64,000 nt of DNA from Acanthamoeba sp. SK_2022b (Eukaryota; Discosea; Longamoebia; Acanthamoebidae): NCBI GenBank assembly GCA_027943245.1, contig JANDJZ010000011.1, forward strand, positions 186,001 to 250,000, read 5' to 3'. How positions within the stretch are numbered: position 1 is the first letter of the stretch; each line of letters starts with the position of its first letter. The notes under the pieces are model-generated. The model was not told where the DNA came from and ran no database searches. It worked only from the letters and a program-made list of their open reading frames with translations. The position numbers and the translations under genes are program-made. Below are positions 37,511 through 48,277 of this stretch, one piece after another.

Positions 37511-39641
37511 TTAAGAAGAGTAGCGGTAGTCGGCCTGGTAGTGTTCGGTTTCGGGCACGATCGGGTAGGCCGGCACGAGGTACGCAGCCGGGAGCAGAAG
37601 TGGCGCAGTGGGGAAGGCAGTGGGGAGGTGAGGTGTGCGCTCCGCTACCCATTCGCTGTTGAGACGCTTCTTCTCATCGCGCAGCAAGTCGTCGATCAGC
37701 TGCATACGGCGGTCGCGGTCGACCTCCAGCACCTTCACCATCAAGGCATGCTCCTGTGTCGCCTTGTCCACCGCCCGCGTCTTTACCTCTTGCGCCTTGG
37801 CCAGCTTTCCTTTGGCCTTCTTGGCCTTTGCGGGGTCAACCGGTGTCACCTGTTCCTCCTTCTCTTTCACCTCGCCCTCGGGATGAGATTCCGCGTCCTT
37901 CTCCTCCTTGACTCTCTTCATTATCGGCGCATACTTGGCAGCCACCTGCTCACGCGTCGGAGGTTTAGCGGCTGGGCCGCGCTAGAGTAACGCATAGTGT
38001 CACGGCAGCGTACTTTGTTGTAGGCGCTCTCAGCGGCACTCACGCTGGTGCTATAGAGGGCGTCCGCCACCTGCCTCTCCTTAGTGAAGAGATCCTGGCG
38101 ATACGCGAAAGGTGGTGAGCGGCCACTCACCTCGGCCGTAACGCTGCTCGGGAAGAGAGCCAAGGTCTTACCTTCAGTTGCCGACGGGCCTCGGCGTCTG
38201 CTTTGGTAACCGACTCGTACCGGGCTTGGTAGAGGCGTATCTTGCTCGCCAGCTCGCCATCGGGCACTAGCCGCTTGAGAAACTTGGACAGCGGCCTGCG
38301 ACCAAACAACACGCGTCGCTCAGCGCCAGCGATGATTGGCCGCCCACGTCTCAGAGAGGGGCGGTACCAGTTCCAGTAGAGATCCAGCAGTTCAATGATG
38401 TCGCGACTGGCAATCTCTTGCTGAAAGAGCGCGATCAACTCCTCAGGCTGGACCAGGCTCCGTTCCGGGTAGACCTTCTAAACAACGGGTCAGGCCAGAA
38501 GGTGGCAATGGCTGCGGAGGAGTGGGCATACCGCCTCGTCTTCTTGCTCTTCAGTCATCTCGTATGAACCTGCAGGGTCGCTCGCAAACAGCCATGGCGA
38601 GCACACGTCCTTGACGTTCTGTGGCCATCGTTCAAGCACCCTCGTCGGCTTCAGTCGTTTGCCAATTTGGTGGTGATGGTGGAGCGGTTGTACCTTGAAC
38701 GTCCATTCCTGCTGTCCCAGCTCCTGGAAGAACATATTACGCAGTTGGGTGCGGCTGACGAGCTTGGGCCGGTTGGGCGGGTGCAGCGCCATGCCGCCCT
38801 GCTCCACGAACTGGGAGAAGGAAAGGTTGCGCACGCGGATGTCGTGCGCGAACAGGTGGCGTATCCAAGCGGGCGAGACCTCGAGCCACTTGACCACCCA
38901 CTGGCCGTAGAGCATCATGCCCCACATTAGGTCGACCGCCTCGCCGTCCTCCCTTTTCGCGGGGTGCTCGAGCTCGGCGTCAAAGTCGCGTGCCAGCTTG
39001 ACTCGCAGGAACTCCTGCGTGAGCACACCGCTCTTGACGATCTGCGTGAGGTTGCCCTGGCCGTAGGTGCGCCACACGGCATCGAATCCAGGCATGTCCT
39101 GCATCTCGAGAAGCAGCCGCTTGGCCATGCGGCGCGGCGTGGTGATGCGCAGCAGATTCTCGAAGTCGTGCTGCTCCAGAGCGGCCAGGAAACCGTGCCT
39201 GTGGAAATGGGCGTAGTAGGCGTCGAGGGCCTCGGGGTCGTTGTAGCAGCGGCGGTTCCACATCGTGGCGCCCAGAGCCACTGCCGCGGCTCCGCCCATG
39301 GTCAAAGCCCACGCCGCGAGGGGGTTGGTGCTGGCCAAGGCGGCGGTGGAGGAGTGGAATAGGTTGGTGAGGAGCGGCTGGGCTCCGGTGAAGGCAGCGA
39401 GTCCGCCAGCTGAACCCACGACAAAGCCCATGGCGCGCCACACGCGCTGGCGCTCGTGCCAAAGCGGCTGGGTGGCTGTTTGCGGTCGGACCTCCTCCTC
39501 GCCATCTACATCCATTTGGTCCAGGCTAGGGGCCGTCGGCGGGGCATTGTGGCCTTGAGAGGGCTGACGAGCGGTGTGCATAGGAGGAGCGGGGGTGCGC
39601 GCGGGGGCGTTATTGGAGGCGTCACAGTCTTCGTAGCCCAT
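37511..39641 (-). CDS. Unknown protein with two hydrophobic segments
   Basis: I do not recognise this protein. It starts at the ATG at 39641. The first exon is long (39641 to about 38530) and encodes a Pro/Ala/Gln-rich N-terminus, two hydrophobic segments (MGFVVGSAGGLAAFTGAQPL and PLAAWALTMGGAAAVALGAT), then a soluble domain beginning with RHGFLAALEQHDFENLLRIT and FLRVKLARDFDAELEHPAK. Later exons give ELIALFQQEIASRDIIELLD and SKFLKRLVPDGELASKIRLY, then RQVADALYSTSVSAAESAYN. The last exon is a Lys/Glu-rich helix (KAKKAKGKLAKAQEVKTRAV), then a Pro-rich, Tyr-ending tail with a stop at 37511-37513. It could be an organelle-membrane protein, since the hydrophobic segments are small-residue-rich, but the sequence does not decide this. 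The exons around 37940-38160 are the least certain. The start is 202 bases from the divergent Nudix gene. Confidence 0.65.
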
Positions 39642-39842
39642 GTTGATTGTTTAAGACAAACACACTCTGCCTGCTGGGGTAAAGAGCGCGGGTGTCGGGC
39701 GGTTAGGCAAACTTCTGGGAAGGGAAACCGCGGTTGGTAGAGAGGCCAATAAGGGAGGTCATGAAATGAGCTGAAATCTGCAGAGGCACGCAAATAATGT
39801 TTTTTGGTTTATCTTTTCTCTCTTTTCCTGTCCTGCGACAAG

Positions 39843-41321
39843 ATGGAGACCAAAGGGAAGCCCAGGCTGTTGTTTATGGCTGTGGGCGAGGGGACAAAGG
39901 AACAGGCGCTGGCGTTCTCAAGGGCAGGGTTCGAAGTGGTGCACACCCTCACGCTCGCCACCGCCCTACAGGTCGTGCGTCAAGGGGGGGCTCCCCTCAG
40001 CGTGGTCGTCACCAAGCTGGGCTCCTGCGCCGACGACTCTGACCAGTAGTGTGCCCCCACCCGATCTCCCCCAACCAAAAAGGTGGCGAGGGCTTACCGC
40101 AGCGGGTCAGGGGGCTGCCGTTGGTGGAGGCGGCCAAGGCAGCAGACAAGCGCACGTTTGTGGCGGTGCTGAGTTGGACGGCGAGCGACTCGGCCCGCAT
40201 GCGGCTCAAGTGCTTCGAGGTCGGTGCCAACATGGTGACAGCTTCCCTGCCCGACCTCCTCTCCGTGCTGGGCACCATCGCCGCCGCCTGGACGCCCAAC
40301 CAAACAGTGGAGGATGAAGCGCTGTACCAGTGCCCATCGTGTGGCATGGACGGGCTGACCCCGCACCAGCTCTGGGTGCACCATCCGCTCTACCACGTCA
40401 ACGAACCCAACGTGCCCACCGCGTGCCCTCTGTGCCCCTCACCCAAGAAGAAGAAGGACGTCAAGTAGGGCTCTCGTTCCTCTCTCTCTCTCTCATGTTG
40501 CATCCAACGCTGTGTCCCTGCCCTGACCCGGGTTTGCGTCTGGCCCATTCGCCAGACTCCACAGTCGCTTCCCGGTGCATCTGTTCAACGAGCACGCGCC
40601 TCCGGGCGCCCACACCGAGAACTTCCCCGACACCAGTACGCGCCGCACCACCCGGCAAGGAAGGAGACCTGCCCAATGCGTGCAGTGGGTCGCTGACTCT
40701 CCTCGTGTGGGTTGATGCCGCACAGCAATCTATGCGTTCGCATTGGTTGTGTGTCAACGGTCCGACGGCCGATTCCTGCTCGTGCAGGAGTTCTGTAATT
40801 CTGGCTTCTGGTTGCCTGGAGGCCGCGTCGATCCCGGTACTGTGCTCCAAGCATGCCTTCGCTCACCTCTGGTGACTGACCGGCTATAGGCGAGGATCTG
40901 ACCACCGCGGCCATCAGGGAGACCAAGGAGGAAGCAGGGATCGACGTGGAGCTCACCGGCATCCTGCGCTGGGAATGGTCGCCTCGCAAGAGCAGTAAAG
41001 GTAGCGTGTCTCAGGAGCAAGACAGCAGTATGGCGTGGGGGCAACTCCTGATTCTCAGGCTCAACAGATACGCCGTACGTTCGGATGCGGGTGATCTTCT
41101 ACGGGCGACCACGCAACGAGGAGCAGCCTCCCAAATCTATCCCTGACTACGAGAGCGTCGGCGCTGTATGGGCACACGCCGACGAGGTGGCTCCGGGGAG
41201 GGGGCTGCCGCTCCGCGGCCGCGAGCCGCAGGAGTGGTTCGCATACGTCGCCCGAGGCGGCGCCATCCACCCACTATCGCTTCTTACCGGCGAGGGCGCT
41301 CCCATCGTGTGGGGCAGCTGA
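39843..41321 (+). CDS. Nudix hydrolase with zinc-finger and receiver-like N-terminal domain
   Basis: The C-terminal domain is a Nudix hydrolase, cleaving a nucleoside diphosphate linked to some moiety. The Nudix box is complete: GGRVDPGEDLTTAAIRETKE followed by EAGID (G-x5-E-x7-REUxEExGU). An intron (40837-40889) cuts the box inside a Gly codon. The domain starts at IYAFALVVCQRSDGRFLLVQ and ends GEGAPIVWGS at 41321. Before it lies a Cys/His cluster, YQCPSCGMDGLTPHQLWVHH then PLYHVN and ACPLC, which looks zinc-binding, followed by FPVHLFNEHAPPG. The first 130 residues (from METKGKPRLLFMAVGEGTKE at 39843) have the beta-alpha alternation of a response-regulator receiver (FEVVHTLTLATALQVV, then RMRLKCFEVGANMVTA) but lack a clear phospho-acceptor Asp and switch Lys; this is inference. 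The domain order is unusual. Exon joints near 40050-40090 and 40468-40570 are read from frame continuity. Confidence 0.8.
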
Positions 41322-41465
41322 GCTATCTACTAACCTGCTAAACTTTTGTACAGCCCAAACTGGGTGATGACTGCTTTTCAGCCTATATTTTGGCTCTATG
41401 CTATGTAGTGCATTCCGCTAAGACATGAAACATAGAGCTCATAGGGCTGATGTTTGCCTGGACGT
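41322..41465. terminator. Convergent 3' ends
   Basis: These 144 bases lie between the Nudix stop and the fumarylacetoacetase stop. They are moderately AT-rich with no canonical AATAAA; both genes probably end their transcripts here. Confidence 0.4.
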
Positions 41466-43291
41466 CTAGTTGTGGGGGAGGATAGTGCCAACGCAGGGAC
41501 CGAAGCCCACGCGGTAGCCCTCGCCCTGGCAGTAGCCTGAGAGGCTCAGGCTGTCGCCGTCGAGCAGGAACTTGCGCTCCTCGCCATTCTCCAGGGCGAG
41601 CGGCTTGGAGCCTCGCCACGTGATCTCCAGAAGCGAACCGTAGCTGTCGGGCGTCTGTAGCAAATTAAAGGGACCGCAAGCTGTCAGAACAAGTTGACAA
41701 GTTGGTGGGTGTGTGGCTTGCGACATACGGGGCCGGAGATGGTGCCAGAGCCGAGCAGGTCGCCGGGTCGGAGGTTGCATCCGGTGACGGTGTGGTGCAC
41801 CAGCTGCTGCTTCATGGTCCAGTACATGTACTTGAAGTTGGAGCGGCTGATGACCTGCGGCGCCGACATCTTGGGCGACTTGAGGGCGACCTCGAGCTGA
41901 ATGTCGTATCTGTTCCGAATGGAGCCCAGGGAGGAAGGGGGGAGGTAATGAGTTACGACAGCGACGGCATGACGCCAAGCGTGGATGGTCAGGCCCTACC
42001 CGGCCTTGGAGTTCTCGTCCTGAAGGTAGGGGAGAGGCTTCGGCTCCTCCTGCTTGGGGCTCTGGACGCGGAAGGGCTCAAGCGCCTCCAGGGTCACCAC
42101 CCAGGGCGAGATGGTGGTGATGAAGTTCTGTGGCCGCCACGAGGGTGAGACACGGAGCACTCACGGGCCGCATCGAGCTGGTGGGGAATACCTTAGCAGT
42201 GAACGGACCCAGGGGCACGTACTCCCAGGCCTGAATGTCACGAGCTGTTAAGCACACATAGGTGAGTGTTCCAAAAAAAAAATGGCTTTTATGGCGGGGC
42301 GAGAGAAGTGCATCCGCAGCTACGAACCACTCCAATCGTTGAGGAGGACCACGCCAAACATGTGGTTTTCCGCATCGTCGATGGTCACGCGGTCGCCGAG
42401 GTTGTTGCCGGTACCAACAAACAGGCCCTACATGAACCATCGCCGGCAATTTCCGCACGTATATGAGTGAGCCACGCTTCTCAGGAGAGCTGAACATGGA
42501 TAAGCGCAGAGAGGCGTGCGCAACGAACCATTTCAAGCTCAAAGTCAAGCAGGCGACAGGGGGTGAAGCTGGGAGCGGCGTCATCGGGCCCCTTGGTCTG
42601 CCCCATGGGTCGGCGGACGGGAGTTCCCGATGGCATCACCGACGACGACCTGCCGTGGTAGCCCACGGGCAAATGCAACCTACACACCCGCACAACAGGG
42701 GGTCAGGAAAACCCCCAACACGGAGAAGAAAGACATTGAGCATACCAGTTGGGCTTAAGTGCGTTGTCCTTGCCACGGAACATGATGCCCACGTTGGTGG
42801 CATGCTCCCTGGACGAATAGAAGTCGGTGTAGTCGCCGATGTGTGCCGGCAGCAGCATCGTCACGTCGCTCTGCGCTACCAGAGCAGCCGCACGCAGATC
42901 GGCATCGTCCCGCAGGCGGGCCTCGTCCGCAGAGAGCAGGCGGGTGATGGTCTTGCGTGCCTCGCTCCAGGCAGCCTTGCCAAGCCCCATGAAGGCGTTC
43001 AAAGTCCCCTGCACCAGCCATGACGAAAAATTAGACTTAAAGATGCGATACATAAGATCTTGTGCGCACCTGGGCGAAGACGGTGGTAGCGTGGTCCTTG
43101 AGCGCAGGTCCATCAAAGAGACCAGCCTTTGCAATGACGCCCAGATCGAGCACCTGATCGCCAATCGCAACACCGAGGGAGGCCTTCTTGGCGGAATCGC
43201 TGTTGCGATAGAAGACACCATAGGGCAGATTCTGAATAGGGAAATCAGAATCCGCTGGGTAGCTAACGAACGAACGTGCCGAGGCCTCCAT
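41466..43291 (-). CDS. FAH: Fumarylacetoacetase
   Basis: The enzyme hydrolyses fumarylacetoacetate to fumarate and acetoacetate, the last step of tyrosine breakdown in the cytosol. The ATG at 43291 begins [20 protein letters not shown] then NLPYGVF, the normal N-terminal domain. Catalytic and metal-binding regions follow: [19 protein letters not shown] (metal Asp and catalytic His), [28 protein letters not shown] (two metal-binding Glu), and [20 protein letters not shown] (metal Asp). The C-terminus, [20 protein letters not shown], ends at a TAG at 41466-41468. At least six short introns interrupt it. Every key residue I looked for is present, so it should be active. It shares a 114-base divergent spacer with the U11/U12-35K gene. 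Confidence 0.95.
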
Positions 43292-43405
43292 CTGCTTGTG
43301 CTATACGCGAAGTGTTGGTGACTTTGTGTCGGCGTATCCCCTTGTATCGTCCCCCCCCCCACAAAGAGAAAAGGTCGAGGAAAAAAAGAAACTAAAACGT
43401 TGAAG
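43292..43405. promoter_or_regulatory. Compact divergent promoter, FAH / SNRNP35
   Basis: Only 114 bases separate the two ATGs. It contains a C10 run (43351-43360) followed by an A-rich stretch, both on the SNRNP35 sense side and probably in its 5' UTR. No TATA box is seen, so this is a candidate bidirectional promoter. Confidence 0.5.
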
Positions 43406-44646
43406 ATGGAGCACCGGAGGGGGACAGTGGCCGCACGGGACGAGCCCTACGATGCAGTTCGTGCAGGCTCTCTAGACGGCACCGATCCTGAACCACATGA
43501 TCACGGCATTCTGCGTGCCCTTAACGCCGAGTGTGCGCCTGCTTGCAGTTCATATTTTTTCTTCATGAGCTGGCACTCACTGGGGAGAGAGGACTTGTAT
43601 GAAGCGCAGATGATGCCTCATTGGACCCACAAATCAGGGGCTCGGCCCGACGTACGCTCTTCGTGGGACGACTCGACTTTGTGACGGACGAGCAGACTCT
43701 GCACACCGCCTTCGCACGCTTCGGCCCCATCCGCCACTTGCGGCTGGTAAGAGACATCGGTTTGCCCCTGCTCTCTCCCCTCGCGTGCACGCCCTTTACT
43801 CACGGATAACATGCATGTCACACAAACAGTGACAGGCAAATCCAGAGGCTATGCCTTCATTGAGTATGAGCACGAGGGTGATGCACGCGCTGCCTACAGG
43901 GTACCCAAACGGCCATCAAGCTGTTCGTAGCAAAGGAAGCGTAAGACTGACTCGCCGCTACCAACGACATGTGGTTGTACGAATGGAAAAAGGACATGCA
44001 TGGCAAGGACTTAGACCAAACTCGTATACTGGTGGAGATGGAACGAGAACGATCCATGCCGGGCTGGGTTCCTCGTCGCCTTGGTATTGCGTCCCGCCGC
44101 CTCGTCTATGTCCTGCTGCTGGCTGCCCTCGCGAGCTTGGAAGCTCACTTGATTCCATCCAGGCGGCGGGTTCGGCGGCAAGAAGGAGTCCGGCCAGATT
44201 CGCTTTGGCGGGCGAGATCGACCGTGGCGTCAGCCTCTCCGTCTCAATCAGTGCCGCCCGACGCTATTGATGTAGTGCCAGCAGGGTGGGTTTCAGGTCA
44301 CAACGCTCACGTGTGTCGTGGTGGCCGAGCTCACAGGCTAGCGCAGCAGAGAAGCAGCAGATCGGGCGAACGCGGGGCCAGATCGTCCGGAGATGAGAGG
44401 GAGGCTTCGGTTGAACTCACTCGCAGACAACGTCGAGGCGAGGAAATGGAGGAAGCTGAGGCACGCCAGCGAGGGGGTCGCTACGGAGAACGGCGCCACA
44501 GCACCAGGGATCGGAGACATGACCAAAGGGAAGACGAACGAAGGGATAAGGATGACCACAAAGATAAGAGGAGAAGCGATCGCACGGATCGCGAAAGGGA
44601 CAGAGATGGTCGCGAGCACAAGCGGGCTCGGCACGCTCACGGGTGA
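43406..44646 (+). CDS. SNRNP35: U11/U12 snRNP 35 kDa protein (minor spliceosome)
   Basis: This is an RNA-recognition-motif protein of the U11/U12 di-snRNP, which recognises U12-type introns. The start at 43406 gives [20 protein letters not shown] followed by [19 protein letters not shown], the N-terminal signature of the human protein. The RRM follows, with RNP2 TLFVGRL (about 43650), then VRDI-VTG and RNP1 [10 protein letters not shown] (about 43840-43870). After the RRM come [13 protein letters not shown] and [19 protein letters not shown], again diagnostic of the 35K protein and not of U1-70K. The C-terminus is rich in Arg-Asp, Arg-Glu and Arg-Ser dipeptides and ends KRARHAHG at 44646. About five introns are present; those between 43550 and 43610 and near 43910-43970 are approximate. 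Its presence implies a working minor spliceosome, as already reported for Acanthamoeba. Confidence 0.88.
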
Positions 44647-44816
44647 GTTCACCACAAATTGATGATTCATTTCTGATAAATAAATAAATACATTCATTGA
44701 GTTCTTATTTGGCAATGTAGGAACAGCTTAGCGCAGGTGGGAAGATACTGCTGTGGTGTGCTGTCCCTCCCGAGATGGGTTTCTCTCTCTCATTTTCCGG
44801 TTGCGGTCCACAGGTT
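44647..44816. terminator. Convergent 3' ends with AT-rich signal
   Basis: The spacer lies between SNRNP35 and the F-box/WD40 gene. TAAATAAATAAATA at about 44678-44692 is a likely poly(A) signal for SNRNP35. Confidence 0.5.
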
Positions 44817-47200
44817 TTAGTACAGCGAACGGGCGGAGAAGTCGTCAATCCTCAGGCGGCAGTCTTCCCGACCCGTGATCTGAGCGGACACAGAACGTCG
44901 GCGACGAAGAACACTCACGGAGAGCCTGGGAGGCAGTACCAGTCGGTGGTCGTCAAAGCGGAGTGTGTAGACCTTTCCGCCCTTGTCCTCAACGGACTCG
45001 GCGGTTTCATTGCGATCGACGCGATGGACCTCGAACCTGCCCTGATCCTCGTCGCCCTTCCCCCACATCGTCATCTGTGTGCCGTCCTTGATGTCCCACA
45101 CTGCACAGACAGGCAGGCCAGAAGTTGAAAAGTTAGAACTCTAGGCCATCGTGCGGCGAGATTGGGCGCCATGGAGTAAAAGAGCGCACCTCGGAAGGAC
45201 TGGTCGAAGGAGGAGGTGATGAGCATGCCAGAGGCGTCGTACTGAAGGGTGGTGATGGAGTCGGTGTGGCCGCTCAGTTCCCACAGACGCTTGCCAGCGA
45301 CTCGGTCCCACACGCCGGCGGTGCTGTCGTAGGAGCCCGACACCACGTAGTTGGAGTCGGCCTGCATGCAGCGGATGGCATCCTTGTGGCCCGAAAACTG
45401 GACGACGGGCGAGCACTCATCCTCGTTACCGCTGTTGATGCGCAGATCCCATACCTGACCCAAACAACCGGTCAGCTCGAGGACCACTTCGCTCGCATGA
45501 TGTGCGGTTCGAAATGCGAAGAGAATGGCGCCCTTGCGCACCTTGATGTCGGCACCACCGGTGATGATGGTGTTGTGGTCGAGGAATTGGCTGCACCAGA
45601 TTGTGTCTTGATTGGCGGCGATGCGACGCTCGCACTCGCCAGTTTCCATGTCCCACACTGCAGGTAGACAATGTGTGAGACGAGCACTACAGCTCTGTGG
45701 TGGGGGAGGGAGCAAAAAACGACATACGGCGAATGAAGGTGTCGGTGGAGCTGCTCACGATCTTGTTGTTGATGGAGTCCAGACCCCAGATGGCCCTGTG
45801 ACAGACCAAAGGAGGAGGAGAAGGGTCAACCGACTGCGAATAAAGGACCGCGCAGAGTAACGTACGAGGCATGGCCGCGGAGAGTGTTGAGGTTCTTGCC
45901 GGTCTTCACGTCCCACAAACGTAGTGTGCCGTCATAGGAGGCAGAGATGGCAGCCGAGCCCACGAGCTGGATCGAGCAGGCAGGCACGAAATTAATGAAT
46001 GGCGAAGGTTGGTGGACACACCGCACAGGCAACGCCACTTCTCGTCTTCTGTGAGATTGATGACGACAAAGACAGACACGGCATACCTTGAGGTTCCAAA
46101 CGGCGTACTGGTGGCCGGTGAGAGTGCGGAGAGGGGCTCCGGAGTTGGTGTCCCACACCTGCACGCTGTGGTCGCTGCTGCCCGTGACAATGTGCTCGTC
46201 GTCAAACGCCAGGCAGAAGATGGCGGCCGTGTGCTGTTTAGGAAGCAGACGCCTGTGGAAGGAGGCCTTGCGCCAGTTGCCCCTGAGCCACGCGATCCGT
46301 TAGCCCCAACTGTCTCTTCTCGTCACACGATGACAAACTCGCTCCTTCCGCAGACTTACACCACCACCACCACCACCACCACCACCACCACCACCACCAC
46401 CACCACCACCACCACCACCACCACCACCACCACCGATTTGGGCGTGGGACGGGACGCAAGGAGGGTGTACTTGGTCTTCTTCTGGGCGAGCCACACTGAC
46501 TTCCAGCGGGACTGACCCGTCGCCCTTTCCCGATCGGCCTCCTTGCCTGTCACTTAAGAAAACGAAACGTCACTGCCAAAGAACGAAGGTGAAAGAACAA
46601 AGAACGAATGCGCGTACCAGACAAGAGGGAGGAGTAATGCTTGAGAAGGGCGTGGGCCTTGGTCTGAGAGCGGCAGCCGCGCACCACCTCCTGCTTCCAC
46701 AGAGTTTCCTCTGCGGCAAAGGAACAACACGCCCAGTGAAGCCCCCGGTGAGCAAAGAGGGAGGACAGAGAGAGTAGGGAGAGGAGAGGCAAGGGTGTAC
46801 CCTCGGCGAGGTGGCGCCAGCGGTGGCATGTAGAGGCGACGGTCAGCAGCTCGTGGGAGTTGAGGTAGGAGAAGATGAGAACGAACACCTCGTTGGGCAG
46901 GACCTCGATGTTGTGGGTCGCGCCGAGCCCGCCGAAGCCCGACTCGAAGCCCGTCGCATAGGCGTAATCCGCGAAGTCCGACGCGCCAAGCGTTTCGTCG
47001 CCCTCTTCGAGGAGCATGGGGTCGCCCACGCTGTCGTGCTGCTGTAGATGATGGTGGTGAAGGGGCGCGGCAGGGATAGCGGCGAGGCGGAGGCCCTTGA
47101 ACTCTACGTGCTGCAAGTCAACCTTGACGTCGGCGTCGATGGACTCGTCGAAGCAGCCGTCGTCAAAGTAGTGCGAATTGAAGTGAGTGGGAGCGAACAT
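44817..47200 (-). CDS. F-box / WD40-repeat protein (SCF ubiquitin ligase substrate receptor)
   Basis: Proteins of this layout bind Skp1 through the F-box and hold a substrate on a WD40 propeller for ubiquitination. The ATG at 47200 opens MFAPTHFNSHYFDDGCFDES and a His-rich linker. The F-box is VLPNEVFVLIFSYLNSHELL followed by TVASTCHRWRHLAE. After WKSVWLAQKKTK the next exon gives GNWRKASFHRRLL, the usual bridge into the propeller. About seven WD repeats follow, for example IVTGSSDHSVQVWD, AISASYDGTLRLWDVKTGKN, IVSSSTDTFIRRVWD, VVSGSYDSTAGVWD and LITSSFDQSFRVWD. The last exon ends CRLRIDDFSARSLY (stop 44817-44819). A GTGAGT...CAG segment of exactly 39 bases (44880-44918) near the end keeps the frame open if retained; splicing it out gives a better WD strand. 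The large (CAC)25 tract lies in an intron. Confidence 0.88.
46359..46434. repeat. Trinucleotide microsatellite, (CAC)25
   Basis: Twenty-five perfect CAC units plus one C on the plus strand, so (GTG)25 in the sense of the F-box/WD40 gene. It lies inside the intron whose donor I place at 46470 (GTACACCC) and whose acceptor is near 46286. That donor keeps the frame into the GNWRKAS exon, while donors inside the repeat would not. The poly-Val, poly-Gly, poly-His or poly-Thr frames here are therefore not protein. Confidence 0.9.
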
Positions 47201-47585
47201 GGTTTGATTTCTGAAGAAGAAAAGAGAGAAAGGGTTGTTGATGGAAGTCAAGCTGCGGGGAGCAACTGACAGAAGGAAGGGAAAAGAGATGAGGAATGTG
47301 TGTAGGGTGCTTTTAACGAAGGGTGAACAGGATTGTCGCGACGGTACTTCCTCTTCGTTAGTTGTTGACAACAGAAAGAGAATAAGGGCGTGAAGTGCGG
47401 GGGAGCGTGGCGAGAAGCAATGGTCTGCAGAACGACAACCTCCGGGGCTCTTGTGGTACAGGCTCCCGTGCATTAATTTTCTCCCATTCTCCGACATTCG
47501 TCGCATGCCAAGCCAACGGCCCTGTTGCCGTGGTTGCACGAAGTTCTTTGCGCGGCAGAAGAAGTACGCTCGTGGCTTGCCGATC
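47201..47585. promoter_or_regulatory. Upstream region of the F-box/WD40 gene
   Basis: These 385 bases lie between two tandem minus-strand genes. Just upstream of the F-box ATG is a region of purine/pyrimidine asymmetry (A/G-rich on the plus strand, 47215-47300). A plus-strand frame with several Cys and Arg (about 47450-47660) overlaps the TMEM234 last exon antisense and is probably not a gene. Confidence 0.35.
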
Positions 47586-48229
47586 TCACGATTTGCTGGT
47601 GACGCAGATGGACACTCCTATCAAGACGAGAGCCATGCCCGCAAGTGTAGCTGGGTTTTATAAGAGATGTGACGATCGGAGTTAAATAGAGCAGAGCGAG
47701 GCGTCAAATTCAGAGGAACGCACATCGATTTACGCCTCGCGTTTCACCAAGCAGCTGGCTCGTGACGGTGGTGAAGAGGAAGGTGAGAGAGTTGGTGATC
47801 GGCACCACCAAGGAGATTTCTGCATGTGGAAAGAGTGTAAGAAGAACACCTGTTCGCGAGAATCGGGAGAGCCTTCCGCACCGGCACTGCCCAGAGACCA
47901 GAAAAAGACGACGGAGCCACACATATTGAGCAGAAAAGGAACCAGGTACTGCGCGCAAACGCTGTTAACACCACCATCTTTTCATTTTCGAAAATGGAAA
48001 AAGAAGGTGGATTAATGTTCACCTGCCATCGTGTGAACAGGAAGAACGTCTCGGCCAGGAACTGAGCTATGGGATGGGAGCGCTTGGGAAGGTCGGTGAC
48101 GCCCTTACTGCCCAGCTTGATGAGCGGATTGGTGCAGCCCCACAACAGTCCCACAACAACGAGCCAAAAGGAGGAGTACGCCCCTGCACCTTCAAGGTAA
48201 GACACACCTTCCATAGAGCCTGCAACCAT
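47586..48229 (-). CDS. TMEM234: TMEM234-family membrane protein
   Basis: A small four-helix membrane protein of a family related to drug/metabolite-transporter folds; its molecular role is not established. The ATG at 48229 (MVAGSMEG) or 48214 (MEGVSYLEG) may be the start. Conserved blocks are FWLVVVGLLWGCTNPLIKLG, then VPFLLNMCGSVVFFWSLGSA, EISLVVPITNSLTFLFTTVT and LLGETR, then AGMALVLIGVSICVTSKS with a stop at 47586-47588. The final block is on a separate exon starting at 47650. To reach it in frame, the intron must begin with GC (47735-47734), giving CGAG|GCGTAA, a GC-AG intron; the nearby GT would shift the frame and lose the conserved end. Introns also lie near 48010-47950 and 47875-47820. 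The gene's 5' end faces the tRNA-Ile gene. Confidence 0.8.
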
Positions 48230-48277
48230 GGGTGGAGTGGGTACAGAGGGGCAGCGCTGCTTCCATCTCAATTAAAA

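Noticed and set aside
46300..46553. Poly-Val, poly-Gly or poly-Thr proteins over the CAC repeat
   Set aside because: Frame continuity of the F-box/WD40 gene puts the repeat within an intron.
47395..47685. Plus-strand small protein upstream of the F-box/WD40 gene
   Set aside because: It overlaps the TMEM234 last exon antisense and has no recognisable domain or codon signal.
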